From contig CAUYUJ010007280.1 of the NCBI GenBank assembly GCA_963575745.1, positions 28,501 to 92,500 on the forward strand: a stretch of DNA of 64,000 nt, in the 5' to 3' direction. Origin of the DNA: Prorocentrum cordatum (taxonomy: Eukaryota > Sar > Dinophyceae > Prorocentrales > Prorocentraceae). Position numbers and translations under genes: made by a program. Positions 1 through 10,407 of the stretch are shown here, piece after piece. Positions within the stretch are counted from its first letter, which is position 1. The number at the start of each line of letters is the position of its first letter. A model generated the notes under the pieces. The model worked only from the letters and a program-made list of their open reading frames with translations. It was not told the DNA's origin and searched no databases.

Positions 1-202
1 TCGTGCCCCCCTCCCCCAAAAGAAGAGAAGAGTGCAGAAAATTATGATGCGGGAGGGGAGGAAGAGAAGGGAAATGGGTGGGTTGGGGAATTTCTCGAGA
101 GCCGTGCCCTTCTTCTTCTCCTCCTCCTCCTCCTCCTCCTCCTCCTCCCTACCCCCCTTGATCCTTTGATCTCCGTCACCACGGTTTTCTTGCAACGAAG
201 AC

Positions 203-290
203 CCCAGATGTTTAGACTCTTTCCCCAGGGCCGGCTTCTCATCCCGAGTCGCTTTCTCACAGTCCAAGAGCCCAACAAATTTCCCCAGAG
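203..290 (+). repeat. Degenerate family A fragment
   Basis: CCCAGATGTTTAGACTC followed by a TTTCCCCAGGGCCGG-like block and a CATCCCGAGTCGCTTTCTCAC block follows the order of family A elements elsewhere in the window, but both ends are eroded. The flanks (1-116, 300-640) show no recognisable gene; 117-148 is (CTC)n. Confidence 0.35.
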
Positions 291-650
291 GCCGAACCCT
301 CAACCTGATGACGAGAGGAGGTATAACCTCCGCTCCTCCGAGTGGTTCTCGAGCGATTGTCAGGACGATCCGGGCACCCCTCGAGCCCTCACTGCAGCGG
401 GCAACTGATGGAAAGCATCCCCAAGAGAGAAAGAGAGACCCAAACATACAAATCACAGTGAGCCAATGCCAATGCAAAAGATGACTTCCGAAACCCTTCC
501 GCACCTGACAACGCCAAGCGGAAGGGATGCTGCGGGCCATGCGCGGCGCGGCCGCCCCCCAAGACGCGCAGGAGGCGGGCGGGCGCTTGGTGGGTGCGGC
601 CGTGACCAGCCTGGGGGCGAAGGTCGGTATCGTTTAACCGACCCCTATTG

Positions 651-930
651 ATGGGACAGTTCTTCACCACCGCTACCAGTGGAAAGGACAGGGGGAGAAG
701 GGATGATAGAAATGTCCTCCTCCTCCTCCTCCTCCTCCTTCTTCCGATCATTTTTCTTCTTATTTCTCCTTATTATTCTTATTATCCTCCTCCTCCTCCT
801 CCTCCTCCTCCTCCTCCTCCTCCTCCTCCTCCGCCTCCTCCGCCTCCGCCTCCTCCTCCTCCTCCTCCTCCTCCTCCTCCTCCTGCTACTCCCCATGTCA
901 TGCCTATCGTGGTGCGGAGAATCAGCCCAT
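651..930. mobile_element. Family P MITE-like element carrying a (CCT)n tract
   Basis: The left arm begins ATGGGACAGTTCTTCACCAC and the right arm ends GGAGAATCAGCCCAT. They form imperfect inverted repeats around a CCT-rich core at about 715-893. A second copy at 60504-60668 has similar arms around (GGA)n, so the microsatellite seems to be an internal part of the element. No transposase is encoded. Confidence 0.5.
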
Positions 931-1003
931 CAGCCATCCCCATCCCCATCCAGAGGCCCACCATCTCAGCACCCCAATTTGGAGACATGCCCCTCGAGGC
1001 CCC
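905..1003 (+). repeat. Dispersed repeat family S
   Basis: The CCATCCCCATCC, CCACCATCTCAGCACCCCA and TTTGGAGACATG blocks recur in reverse orientation at 44322-44405 and 62914-62990. 1004-1204 is GC-rich and shows no supported gene. Confidence 0.5.
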
Positions 1004-1233
1004 AAGCATCCGACAACTCCTCCGACACCAACGACGGCAGCGGCGCCGACGCTAGCGGCGGCACACAAGAGGAGCCAGCGGTGCACAAGGAGCCGAGGCG
1101 GCCCGTCGCCGGGAGCGGGCCTTCCACAGCATGCCGTGGAGGGCGGCGACCAGCCGGGGCAGGTCCCGCGGCCCGAAGCGTTCGATCTTCCACAACACGT
1201 CCTCCGCGGCTATCCCCGCCCCCTCCATTTCTT

Positions 1234-1600
1234 CTCTTTCTCGGTAACTCCTCCCTGTCGCACGCCGAGGCCCGTTTTTAGGGCGGGCCGGGCGTTTCGC
1301 CTGAGACTTCCTCACCAATTGCGACTATGAAGCTTGAAATGTGACAACAGTTGCACAGATGGAGGGCGGGTCGTTTTCAAAATGTCGCTCTCGCCTTAGC
1401 GCCGCGTACATTCGTTTTTAAAACATTGCAAGAGCTTCACGGACTGAGGGCGGGTCGTTTTCAAAATGTGGCCCTCACCTCAGCGCCGCGCATACTCGCT
1501 TTTTACATTTGCATGAGCTTCACGGATTGAGGGCGGGTGGTTTTCAAAATTTGGCTCTCGCCTCAGCGCCGCGCACATTCGTTTTAAACAGTTGTAAGCG
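1234..1600 (+). repeat. ~84-bp minisatellite, left copy
   Basis: After ACTCCTCCCTGTCGCAC, three to four units follow. Each contains GAGGGCGGGTCGTTTTCAAA, a CTCGCCTTAGCGCCGCG-type block and ACATTCGTTTTAAA. The GAGGGCGGG phase marks fall at 1362, 1446 and 1529 (spacing 84 and 83). The same leader and units reappear in the same orientation at 63708-64000. Confidence 0.85.
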
Positions 1601-1925
1601 TTTCAAGGGTTCCCATGATCAGCGTACCAGAAAGTGTGCTTTGGAATGATTCAAGGTTATGCGGGTGCAGCAGGTATGTTGCTTCGCGGTGTTGGAGTCC
1701 CAGAGAAGGCGCTCTTGCACGATTCCAGGTCGTCAAGACGCAGCAGTCAGGTGGATACGTGGCGTTGCAAAACCATAGAACAATGCTGTGGCATGCTTCA
1801 GTATCTTCAAACGGTTGTCTTCCAACGAGGCAGTTCCTTCAATGGAAATAAACTGTCGTGGGGGCCTATGAAGAGGGAGCTTGGAGGGAGGGTTAATTTT
1901 AACATCGTTGATGACTCTTGGTTTT
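1601..1925. other. Single-copy stretch without recognised gene
   Basis: Mixed-composition sequence with short open frames only. No family repeat or conserved protein segment was recognised. Confidence 0.5.
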
Positions 1926-2378
1926 ACACTGCTCCTCCTCCTCCTCCTCCGCCTCCGTCTCCTGGCCCCTCCTCTCTCCTCCTCGCTTCTCCTCTCCCCT
2001 CCTCTCTACCTCCTCCTCCTCCTCCTCCTCCTCCTCCTCCTCCTCCTCCTCTTCCTCCTCCTCCTCCTCCAGGTCCTCCTCCTCCTCCTCCTGCTCCCTT
2101 CCCCTTCCTCCTCTTCCTCTCCTCTCTCCTCTCTCCGTTCTCCTCTCTCCTCTCTCCTCTCTCCTCTCTCCTCCTCCTCCTCTCTTCCTCCTCTTCCCCC
2201 TCCTCCTCCTCCCTCCTCCTTCCCTCCCCTCCCTCGCCCACTTCCCATCCACTTCCTCCATCTCCCTCCTCCTCTCCTCCTCTCCTCCTCCTCCTCCTCC
2301 TCCATTTCGCTTCGCGAATTGACCATTCCCATTCCCATTCCTCCTCCTCCCTCCTCCTCCTCCTCCTCCTCCTCCATC

Positions 2379-2416
<38 letters not shown>

Positions 2417-2472
2417 TCATCAGCATCATCATCATCATCAGCAACATATCAGCATCATCATCATCATCATCA

Positions 2473-2528
<56 letters not shown>

Positions 2529-3031
2529 TATCATCCCTCCCTCCTCCCGTCCCTCCCTCCCTCCCTCCCTCCTTCCCTCCGTCCCTCCGTCCCTCGTCCC
2601 TCATACCTCCGTCCCTCCCTCCTCTCCCTCCGTCCTCCTCCTCCTTCCCCCCCCCCCCCCCGCCCCCCCCCCCCACCTCCTCCCTCCCTCCCTCCCTCCC
2701 TCCTCCCCCCCCTCCTTCCTCCCTCCCTCCCTCCTCCTTCCCCCCCCCCCCCTCCCTCCCTCCCTCCTCCTCCTCCCTCCTTCTCCCTCTCCTCCTTCCT
2801 CCTCTCCTCCTCCCTCCTCCTCCTCCTCCTCCTCCTCCTCCTCGTGCTCCTCCTGCTCCTCCTCCCCTCCTCCCCCCTTCTTCTCCTTCTCCTCCTCCCT
2901 CCTCCCCGCCTCCTCCTCCTCCTCCTCCTCCCCCCTCCTCCCCCTCCTCCCCTCCTCCTCTCCTCTCTCCTCCTCCTCCTCCTCCTCCTCCTCCTCCTCC
3001 TCCTCCTCCTCCTCCTCTCTCTCCTCCTCGC
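1926..3031 (+). repeat. 1.1-kb polypyrimidine tract with (ATC)n core
   Basis: Almost uninterrupted CCT, CCCT and CTC repeats, with a block of about 150 bp of ATC repeats near 2378-2530 and poly-C runs near 2647-2674. All long open frames here are homopolymeric (Pro, Ser or Leu one way; Glu, Arg or Gly the other) and are products of the repeat, not genes. Confidence 0.95.
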
Positions 3032-3480
3032 GACGTCTCGTTTTCGCTCCCACCGCCTTCCGCCGACCATCTGGCGGAACCGCCGCTGCTCTACTTCCGC
3101 CGGTTTTCCGTCGAAGGCAACGTGAGCCGAAGGCGACGCCCTTTCCGTAACGCGCCTCGCGGATCTCCGACACCGTGCTCCACTTGTTCCAGAGCGTGGG
3201 TCCCCAAAAGTCTAGACCCCTCCCCGGGGACCCGCGTTTCATCTCAAGCCGTTGTTTCACAGCACCACGGGCTGGTGAGGATCCCCAGAAGCCAAGAACT
3301 GCCAAGCACGCCTCCCCCTCACGCGAGGAAACGTCCGAGCATGGGGGGGAGAGACCCCGGCCGCGGCCCGTGGCGTCTCCACCAGGGCGGGGCCCTCCTT
3401 CATGACCTGCATGAACTCCGGCGTGTTGAAGAGCGCCCGCCGGGCTTCCACCTTGGCGGGCAAGCTGATTCCCCCCCTCC
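3032..3480. other. GC-rich spacer, no gene seen
   Basis: Contains a weak family A-like fragment near 3190-3290 (CCTCCCCGGGGACC then AAGCCGTTGTTTCACAG). No conserved protein segment is visible. Confidence 0.4.
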
Positions 3481-3860
3481 TGCCTCGTCCTGCCTTCTCC
3501 TGCCTCGTTTTCGAGCCTCCTCTTCCTCCTCCTCCTCTTTCTCCTCCGCCTTATCTATCCCCATGTCTCCTCCTCATCCTCCCCCGCCCCCTTCTTCCCT
3601 CTCCCCATACTCCTCCTGATCCTCCCCATCCTCCCTCGTTCCTCCCCATCCCTCCTCGCCCCTCCTCCCCCTTCCTCCTCGTTTCTCCTCCTGCTCCACC
3701 TCCCTCTTCGTCTCCCTCCCCGTTCCACCTCCTCCCAATTCCTCGTGGTCTCCGTTCCTCCTCCTACTGCCTCCCCATGCCTCCTCATGCCTCCTCCTCC
3801 CTCCTCGCCCGCCTCCTCCTCCTCCTCCTCCTCCTCCTCCTCCTCCTCCCTTCCCTGCCC
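3480..3860 (+). repeat. CT-rich degenerate repeat
   Basis: CCTCCTC-rich sequence with a pure (CTC)n block at about 3800-3850. Frames through it are low complexity. Confidence 0.85.
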
Positions 3861-4254
3861 CGTAGAACTTATCCAGCGCGGAGCCTTGCAATTGCAGCGG
3901 GAGCAGTGCGTTGGAGGCGATGGCTCCCTCTTGCGATCGCGCGTCCGCCTGCCACAGCTCTTCAGACAGGGCAGGTCGGGGCAGAGTCGGACTTCCCCTC
4001 CCGGCCGTCGGCCGCCTCTATATCCGCCATCGTACCCTCGAGGCACGAGCTGGAGTGTCCTCGGGACCCTTTGCCAGATCCCTGGAGCCGCAGCCCTCAA
4101 CCCCGAGGATCCTTTGAAAAGGGGCCTGCACCCCACACTTGCCACAGATCTCTTGAAGGGGCGCGCCGCGTGGCCGTTGTGGGGCGCGCCGCGTATGCCC
4201 CTCCTGGGGCGCGCCTCGAGGTGTGTCCCACGTGCTATATATCTGGGCCAGAGG

Positions 4255-4460
4255 AGGCTCCAAGACGGCCCACGAAGCCCTCGAGGCGCCCCAAAGAGAG
4301 CCCAAGAGTGGCCAAAAGGGCCCCAGGAGGCCGCCCAGACGGTCCAAAGAGGGTCCAAAAATCGCCGCACGGTCGGTCCAGGATGGCCCCAAGACGGCCC
4401 TACAAGCCCTCGAGGCGCCCCACAGAGAGCCCCTATAGAGCCTTCCCGAGGGCCCCGAGA
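4255..4460 (+). repeat. Two direct copies of a ~45-bp block
   Basis: The GCCCTCGAGGCGCCCC and AGAGAGCCC segments near 4260 recur about 130 bp later. 3890-4250 and 4460-4604 hold GC-rich sequence without a recognised gene. Confidence 0.5.
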
Positions 4461-4604
4461 CGCCACACGAAATAATTGCCCCAAGGTTTTTCTCAACCGT
4501 CCTGTATTTCTGGGCCCTCGCTATGAAGAGACAGCGCCCCGCGTCACTCCTCCTTCTCCCGCTGCCCCCCCCCTCCTCCCGCGCAGTCCGCATGGCGGCG
4601 ACGT

Positions 4605-6055
4605 CCCATTCTGGCACACCCCTCACACGGTTCGGGGCCCCATAGGGAGCTCCACCTAAGGTCCCAGCGGCAGAGTTCGCATGTAGTTCCACCCTCATCT
4701 CGGCGCACCCCTCACACGTGTCGTGGCCCCATAGGGAGCTCCACCGAAGGCCCCAGTGGCGGGGTTCGCATGCAGTTCCACTCTCATTTCGGCGCACCCC
4801 TCACACGGTTCGTGGCTCCATAGGAAGCCCCACCGAATGCGTCAATGGTAAGGTTCGCATGCATTTCCACCCACATTTCGGCGCACCCCTCACACGGTTC
4901 GGGGCCCCATAGGGAGCTCTACCGCATGCCTCAGTGGCAGGATTCGCATGCAGTTCCACCCTCATTTCGGCGCACCCCTCACACGGTTCGGGGCCCCATA
5001 GGGAGCTCCATCGAAGGCCCCACAGGCAGGGTTCGCATGCAGTTCCACCCTCATTTCGGCTCACCCCTCACACGGCTCGTGGCCCCATAGGGAGCTCCAC
5101 CGAAGTCCGCGGCGGCAGGGTTCGCATGCAGTTCCACCTTCATTTCGGCGCACCCCTCACACAGTCCGTGGCCCCATAGGAAGCTCCACCGAATGCCTCA
5201 GTGGCAGGGTTCGCATGCATTTCCACCCACATTTCGGCGCACCCCTCACACGGTTCGGGGCCCCATAGGGAGCTCCACCGAATGCCTTAGTGGCAGGGTT
5301 CGCATGCATAATGCCTCAGTGGCAGGGTTCGCATGCAGTTCCACCCTCATTTCGGCGCACCCCTCACACGGTTCGGGGCCCCATAGGGAGCTCCACCGAA
5401 TGCCTCAGTGGCAGGGTTCGCATGCATTTCCACCCACATTTCGGCGCACCCCTCACACGGTTCGGGGCCCCATAGGGAGCTCCACCGAATGCCTTAGTGG
5501 CAGGGTTCGCATGCATAATGCCTCAGTGGCAGGGTTCGCATGCAGTTCCACCCTCATTTCGGCGCACCCCTCACACGGTTCGGGGCCCCATAGGGAGCTC
5601 CACCGAAGGAAGGCCCCAATAACAGAGTTCGCATGCAAATCCACCCTCACTTCGGCTCACTCACACGGCTCGTGGCCCCATAGGGAGCTCCACCGAAGGC
5701 CCCCGCGGCAGGGTTCGCATGCAACTTCATCCTCATCTCCGCGCACCCCTCACACGGTTCGTGGCCGCATAGGGAGCTCCAGGATTCGCATGCAGTTCCA
5801 CCCTCACTTCGGCGCACCCCTTACACGGTCCGTGGCCCCAAAAGGGAGCTCCACCGAAGGCCCCCGCGGCAGGGTTCGCATGCAGTTCCATCCGCATCTC
5901 CGCGCACCCCTCACACGGTTCGTGGCCGCAGAGGGAGCTCCAGGATTCGCATGCAGTTCCACCCTCACTTCGGCGCACCCCTTACACGGTCCGTGGCCCC
6001 AAAAGGGAGCTCCATCGAGGCCCCACAGGCAGGGTTTACAGTTCCGCCCTCATTT
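4605..6055 (+). repeat. 89-bp satellite array with higher-order repeat
   Basis: About sixteen units. Phase marks of CTCACACG at 4622, 4711, 4800, 4889 and 4978 are exactly 89 bp apart. Unit blocks are GGCCCCATAGGGAGCTCCAC, GCAGGGTTCGCATGCA and TTTCGGCGCACCCC. A short extra block (GCATAATGCCTCAGTGGC) recurs at 5304 and 5511, marking a ~207-bp higher-order repeat. Later units are deleted or shuffled. Since 89 is not a multiple of 3, the open frames across it are incidental. Confidence 0.97.
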
Positions 6056-6590
6056 CGGCCTGCTACGGATCTTGGGATTCCTGAACCGATGGGCAACCGA
6101 ACAGCCTTTCCGCCGCAGCGCGGCAGAGGCAATCTGCACGCGCGCTCAGGCGGTCCGAGGCAACGGACAGCGCAGCTTAGCCAGCCGCTCGGGAGGAGGG
6201 GAAGAGAGTCGGGGGGACGCAAGACTCGGGTGCGGAAGACTCGGATTGGCCGGTCGGGGGCATCATGAAAATGACAAGACCCAATTTGAAATCTGACGCG
6301 AGCTCCCGCTGCAAGCATCCCACGAAAACCGGACCGTCAAAATCCGGGGCGCTCGTCAAAAGACGTCGGCACACCTGAGCTCTGGCTTCCTCGCGTCTTG
6401 CGTTTCCCCGAGCTGAGAGGCGGAAGCGGCCGCGAGGGAGGAGACAAACTCGGCGACCGAACCGGCCTGCAGAAGAGCCGGGAGACTACGGGAGGGCGTC
6501 TGCGCCTCTGTGGGCCGGCGGCTCTCGAGGATCCATCTGCGATCCGACGCAGGCGAACCTGGCCAGCTGCGTCGAGTCTCCCCAAGAGTT
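6056..6590. other. Single-copy stretch, no gene supported
   Basis: A block near 6100-6160 (CCGCCGCAGCGCGGC, then GCACGCGCG) resembles 55598-55640. No conserved domain is visible in any frame. Confidence 0.4.
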
Positions 6591-6716
6591 CGGTCGGGCA
6601 GGTCCTCCTACAGGCGGAGTTTGGAAGAATATTGAAAAAATAGTGGAAAAATCATCCCCGCACTATTTCTGTATGATTTTTGAATAGATCTCCTGTAGAG
6701 GGACATGCCCGACTTT
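6591..6716 (+). mobile_element. Family B MITE
   Basis: Starts CGGTCGGGCAGGTCCTCCTA and ends CTCCTGTAGAGGGACATGCC then CGAC, so the ends are inverted repeats around an AT-richer core. One of eight family B copies. Confidence 0.75.
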
Positions 6717-6719
6717 TCC

Positions 6720-6935
6720 CTAGAGGCCTCCTAGATAGGGTCTGGGTAGCTGTGGTCAAGGGATCGCGCCGCATCGCCCATGCATCAGCGATGCATCGGC
6801 GATGTATCGACGATGCATCGGCCATGTCGGTAAGGCACTGGCGTGGAGAGAAACTCGGGCTCCACACCGAGCCGCATCGAGCCTATGCACAGGCGATATG
6901 CGGCGCGATCGTCCGCCCCCATCTAGGGGGCATAG
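6720..6935 (+). mobile_element. Family D element, ATGCATCG-rich
   Basis: Begins CTAGAGGCCTCC and ends near CCCATCTAGGGGGCATAG, with an internal run of CGATGCATCG-like palindromes. It aligns over its length with 13743-14001 and lies between a family B and a family A copy. Confidence 0.65.
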
Positions 6936-6946
6936 ACTCCCTGACA

Positions 6947-7130
6947 CAGACATGCGACGTTCTATTTTTTTTCGCGACGGCGTCCCTGGAAGCCCCGACC
7001 CTTTCCCCGGGACCGGTTTTTCGTCCCGAGCCGTTTTTTGACGGTCTCGAGGCCCCGCGAGGGCCCCCTGGGGCCAACATGGCCCCAAACCTCCCGTCCT
7101 GATACTTGTTGACAACGCGATGATGTCTGG
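6947..7130 (+). mobile_element. Family A MITE
   Basis: CAGACATGCGACGT at the left and GATGTCTGG at the right form inverted ends. Between them lie the family blocks GACGGCGTCCCTGGAAG, CCCGACCCTTTCCC and CCCGAGCCGTTTTTTGACGG. Confidence 0.8.
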
Positions 7131-7300
7131 GGCCTCCGGTGGGACTCCCTATGGGTCCACGAAGCGCTGTACTGGGTGGGGGAAACGCAGGGAGGAGGGA
7201 GTAGGGGGAGGAGGGGGAGGAGAAGGAGGAGGAGGAGGAGGAGGAGGAGGAGGAGGAGGAGGAGGGGGAGGAGGAGGAGGAGGCCTAGCGTAGTTAGACT
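7130..7300 (+). repeat. (GGA)n microsatellite
   Basis: Purine-rich lead-in and a GGA run at about 7200-7282. Confidence 0.9.
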
Positions 7301-7525
7301 CCCTGACTCGTCTCTGCCGCCGATCGCCCAGGCTGGCCGCGTCGCGAGCATCTGGCCCGCAGTCGGCCGGGGAGGCCCGCTCCGCGCAGGCGGAGGCGCG
7401 GACCGCCGCCGCTGGAGGGGGATGCCGGGGCCCTGCGGACAGGCTGCAGCCCAGGCCAGCGGGCCGGGCAGCCGCGCAGAGGTCCTCAGACGCTCCACAG
7501 AGACGACGCCTGGCAGGTGAAAGGA
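7300..7525. other. GC-rich stretch with weak coding signal
   Basis: A plus-strand frame stays open to CCTGGCAG|GTGAAAGG, which resembles a splice donor, but the protein matches no family I know and the opposite strand is open too. Recorded so the gap is not read as empty; not called a gene. Confidence 0.15.
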
Positions 7526-8010
7526 AAGAGAGAGAGAGCGAGAGAGAGAGGGAAGCTCGCCTCCGTCGGTGGCTGCAGGCCGATCTGCCCTCCTCGGCAC
7601 GGACCTCGTGCTCCCCTCCTCCTCCGCCTCCTCTCTCGTCCCTCTCCTCCTCTCTCGTCCCTCCTCTTCCTCCTCCCTCCTCCTTTTCGTCTTCTGCCTC
7701 CCTCTGTCCGCCTCCTCTCTCCTCCTTTCCTCCTCTCTCCTCTCTCCTCTACCCCTCTGCATCGTCCTTGGTGTCTTCACACCCTCCCGAACGGAAGGGA
7801 TCAACCTCTGGAGCCGAAGTCGAAATCACGCCACGATCCGCCCCTGGTGCTCCTCCATCCTGCCTGCTCCCCATGAGACAAGAAGAAGGCGAAACGAGGC
7901 TTGGCATCCTCCGCCTCCACGATCCGCCTCTCCTTCTCCTCCTCCTCCTCCTCCTCCACCTCCTCCTTCTCCTCCTCCTCCTCCTTCTCCTCCTCCCCAT
8001 CCTGCCTGCT
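7525..8010 (+). repeat. GA, CT and CCT low-complexity cluster
   Basis: GAGA run at 7525-7555, CTCCT-rich tract at 7610-7760 and CCT run at 7925-8000. About 160 bp of non-repeat sequence between them shows no gene. Confidence 0.85.
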
Positions 8011-8360
8011 TCCCCAAGCAATCGTCGCCCTACCAACAAAAAGGAAAACTGAGCAGGAAACGGAAGGCATTCCTGGCTTCGGGCGGCCTGGACCACAAAC
8101 AAACTTTTTCAGGCCATCCCTGGGGAGCGGCCCGAACACATGTAGCTCCTCCTGAGCCCCGAGTGGTCCTTATTTCCGCGTCTAGGTTGACTGTATCTGC
8201 TTCCTCCCCTCGAGGTCTCCGGGAGGTCTCCTCTGGAACTCCCCAGGTGCCCCCTGCGGAGGCCTCTTGGGGGCCCCAGCAGGCTGACGAAGGAACTCCC
8301 GAAAACGTGCAAAGATCCTCGATCCTCGACCCTGCCTGCTCCCCTGCTCACCCCTCACCT

Positions 8361-8538
8361 TTCGGGCGGGTGCTAATGGAAGGGGCCCAACTGGGGGGTG
8401 AAGAAAAGGACCCCAAAGGAGCCCTTTGGGGCCCCTTTTGGACACCAGCTGGCTCCCAAAAGAAGCCCTAAAGGGCCCCTTTGGGACCCTGTTCTTCACC
8501 CCCCATTTAGGTCACCCCCCAATTGGCACACGCCCGAA
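8361..8538. mobile_element. Family T foldback element (single copy)
   Basis: Arms start TTCGGGCG and end CGCCCGAA. Inside, CTGGGGGGTGAAG and GGACCCCAAAGGAGCCCTTT are mirrored by AAAGGGCCCCTTTGGGACCC and CTTCACCCCCC. The arms cover most of the 178 bp, so it would fold into one long hairpin. 8010-8360 before it shows no recognised gene. Confidence 0.75.
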
Positions 8539-8649
8539 CCTTTGCCTCCTGTCACCGTGGCCTCTCGTCTCACATTGCCCCCCCCCCTTCACCCTTCACC
8601 CTCTCGCGCGAAGCTGTTCCTTCAAGCTCCCCCTAGCCCCCCCCCCCCC

Positions 8650-8860
8650 GCAGACGATGATGACAGGGGTGGCGAGGGGGGCGACGAGGACGACGACCAC
8701 ACAGATGTCGACGACGACGAGGCCGACGAGGATGGCCACGACGCGAGCGAAATAACGATGCCGACGACGACGGCGACGACGACGACGGCGACAAAGATGC
8801 CGACTGCGACGACGACGACAAGGACGGCGGCGGCGGCGGCGGCGACAGTGGCGACGACGG
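8650..8860 (+). repeat. (GAC)n-type trinucleotide tract
   Basis: Imperfect GACGAC and GCGACG repeats. The poly-Asp and poly-Thr frames are a by-product of the repeat. Confidence 0.9.
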
Positions 8861-8940
8861 GCCAGCGGGGGGGGGCACCAGCCCGTCGCGGCCGTGCAGC
8901 TTCTCCACTGAGTGCCAAAGGCCTCTCTCTCTATGTCTCT

Positions 8941-9010
8941 CTGGGGGGGGGGGGCAGGCAGGAGAAGCCGTGGGCCTCTGGGAGGACGGGGGGGGGGGGG
9001 GGGGGGGGAC
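8941..9010 (+). repeat. Poly-G runs
   Basis: Two uninterrupted G runs, the second about 18 bp, capable of G-quadruplex or slippage. Confidence 0.9.
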
Positions 9011-9126
9011 ATCACGAGCGGCGGACACCTCCGCACCCACGCCCTCGCGGTACGGGCTACGGGGCGCGATGCAGTGGATGCGCGGTCGCATGGACTTGGC
9101 GGCGAGCAGAAGGGGGTCGTGGGAGA

Positions 9127-9230
9127 GGGGGAAGGCTTCTTAGGAGGAGGCTGCTTCTTAGAAGGCGCCGGCCTTACACATCTACAGAGAAGGCCCGCAC
9201 CTGGGGGTGCTTCTGAGGAGCCTTCCCCCC
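9127..9230. mobile_element. Family J MITE
   Basis: GGGGAAGGCTTCTTAGGA at the left is mirrored by CTGAGGAGCCTTCCCC at the right. The second copy at 27455-27569 has the same ends and the shared core ACAGAGAAGGCCCGC. Confidence 0.75.
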
Positions 9231-9412
9231 TCCCCCTACCCCCCTCTGCGCGCCGCCAGTGGACACGCTCCACGCGGGGCGGCTGCGAGCCGGTGCCCCG
9301 TACCCCGTGGGGCCGCGCGGCCCTGCGAGGCCCGACCTGCGAGGCCCACGGGTAGGCTGCCCCCGCCCACCAAGGGCAACGGGGGCATCGCTGGGCGGCA
9401 CCTCTCAGCAGA

Positions 9413-9449
9413 TCTTCGCGGGAACGACTGAGGGCTGTCAAGCCTCCTT
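9413..9449 (+). repeat. Left flanking direct repeat of family I element
   Basis: A ~36-bp segment (ATCTTCGCGGGAACGACTGA ...) recurs at 9661-9697 and brackets the hairpin element. It is too long for a usual target-site duplication, so a local duplication is also possible. Confidence 0.8.
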
Positions 9450-9457
9450 CTTGGACG

Positions 9458-9652
9458 CCCGACATGGGTACGAAAAGAATGGGTACAATGCCCAACAACA
9501 AACGTTGTCGCAAACCAACAGCGGCCGCTGGTGGGCAGGCGGCCTTCTGTCTCGAGTGGTAGCAGGCCGCGGCGGCGTGGACACCGAGTCCTGTTCAGAA
9601 TGCACAGGATCCGCTGTTGGGCATTGTACCCATTCTTTCCGTGCCCATTTCG
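9458..9652. mobile_element. Family I foldback element
   Basis: GAATGGGTACAATGCCCAAC near 9477 is inverted as GTTGGGCATTGTACCCATTC at about 9617-9636; arms extend to at least 35 bp with few mismatches. A relic of the core (CAGCGGCCGCTGGTGGGCAG) recurs at 26815-26930. Confidence 0.75.
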
Positions 9653-9660
9653 TTCGTGCA

Positions 9661-9697
9661 AATCTTCGCGGGAACGACTGAGGGCTGTCAAGCCTCC
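9661..9697 (+). repeat. Right flanking direct repeat of family I element
   Basis: Second copy of the segment at 9413-9449, directly after the hairpin element. Confidence 0.8.
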
Positions 9698-9703
9698 GTT
9701 CGA

Positions 9704-9790
9704 ACAGGGGCCGACCTTCCCGGCACTCCTACAGGCCTACCACGGAAGAACCTCAGAACGGAAGAGTGCTCAAAAGACAAACCATGCTCG
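9704..9790 (+). repeat. Family H left-end relic
   Basis: Resembles the left end of family H (GAACAGGGGCCGACC, CCCGGCACTCCTA, CTACCACGGAAGAACC), but no right end follows. Confidence 0.45.
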
Positions 9791-9917
9791 TGGAACGTGA
9801 AGCCGGCCTTCTCAAACAGGACGCCCCCAGCCACAAACCGTAATTACTAAAAACATCTCGTGCGCGCCGCGAGAGATGAGTCACGCATGTTTTTGTTGGT
9901 GGGCCCTAAGGGTGAAG

Positions 9918-10012
9918 CCCCAGGAGGAGGAGGAGGAGGAGGAGGAGGAGGAAGAGGAGGAGGAGGATGAGGAGGAGGAGGAGGAGGAGGGGAGGGGGAG
10001 GGGGAGGGGGAG
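9918..10012 (+). repeat. (GGA)n microsatellite
   Basis: GGA repeats with GAT interruptions followed by GAGGGG repeats. Confidence 0.92.
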
Positions 10013-10171
10013 GATCGAGCTGGAGCTGTTGGGCGGCTCCGCAGCGCTGGATCCGGGACGGCGCAGGCGCTCTGCGACGCTGCCACGCGCCGCCCGAGGC
10101 CCGCGCCCGCCTCTCCCCGCAGGGGGCGGCTCCCCCGGGGAAAGGAGGCGGTCTGGGACGCTGCAGCGACA

Positions 10172-10381
10172 TACCGTAATGCGGGATGACGATTAATAGA
10201 AAATGAAAGAGAACGATTAAAACAAAATTTCCCTGCGATGTCTGCACAAGTTTCTGACTGGAGGAGAACGATTGAAAAAAGTTTTCCAGCCCGCGGCCGG
10301 TGTTTTCTAATCGTCATCCCGGGCGCCGCCGCGTGAACACGACCCCCGGTCATTTATCAATCGTCATCCTCCATTACAGTA
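10172..10381. mobile_element. Family K MITE with TA ends
   Basis: TACCGTAATGCGGGATGACG at the left is mirrored by CGTCATCCTCCATTACAGTA at the right. A second internal inverted copy (TTTTCTAATCGTCATCCCGG) lies near 10299. TA at both borders suggests a TA target. The core is AT-richer than its surroundings. Single copy here. Confidence 0.7.
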
Positions 10382-10407
10382 GTACTGTGCCCCCCCATCT
10401 TTGGAGC

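Noticed and set aside
1634-3619. 661-codon open frame through the polypyrimidine tract
   Set aside because: Almost entirely Pro, Ser and Leu dictated by CCT/ATC repeats; all six frames stay open there for the same reason.
4605-6055. CRISPR-like array
   Set aside because: Units are 89 bp and contiguous with no unique spacers; this is satellite DNA in a eukaryotic context.
7320-7509. Plus-strand exon ending at CCTGGCAG|GTGAAA
   Set aside because: Only the donor is attractive; the reading frame has no family match and the other strand is equally open.
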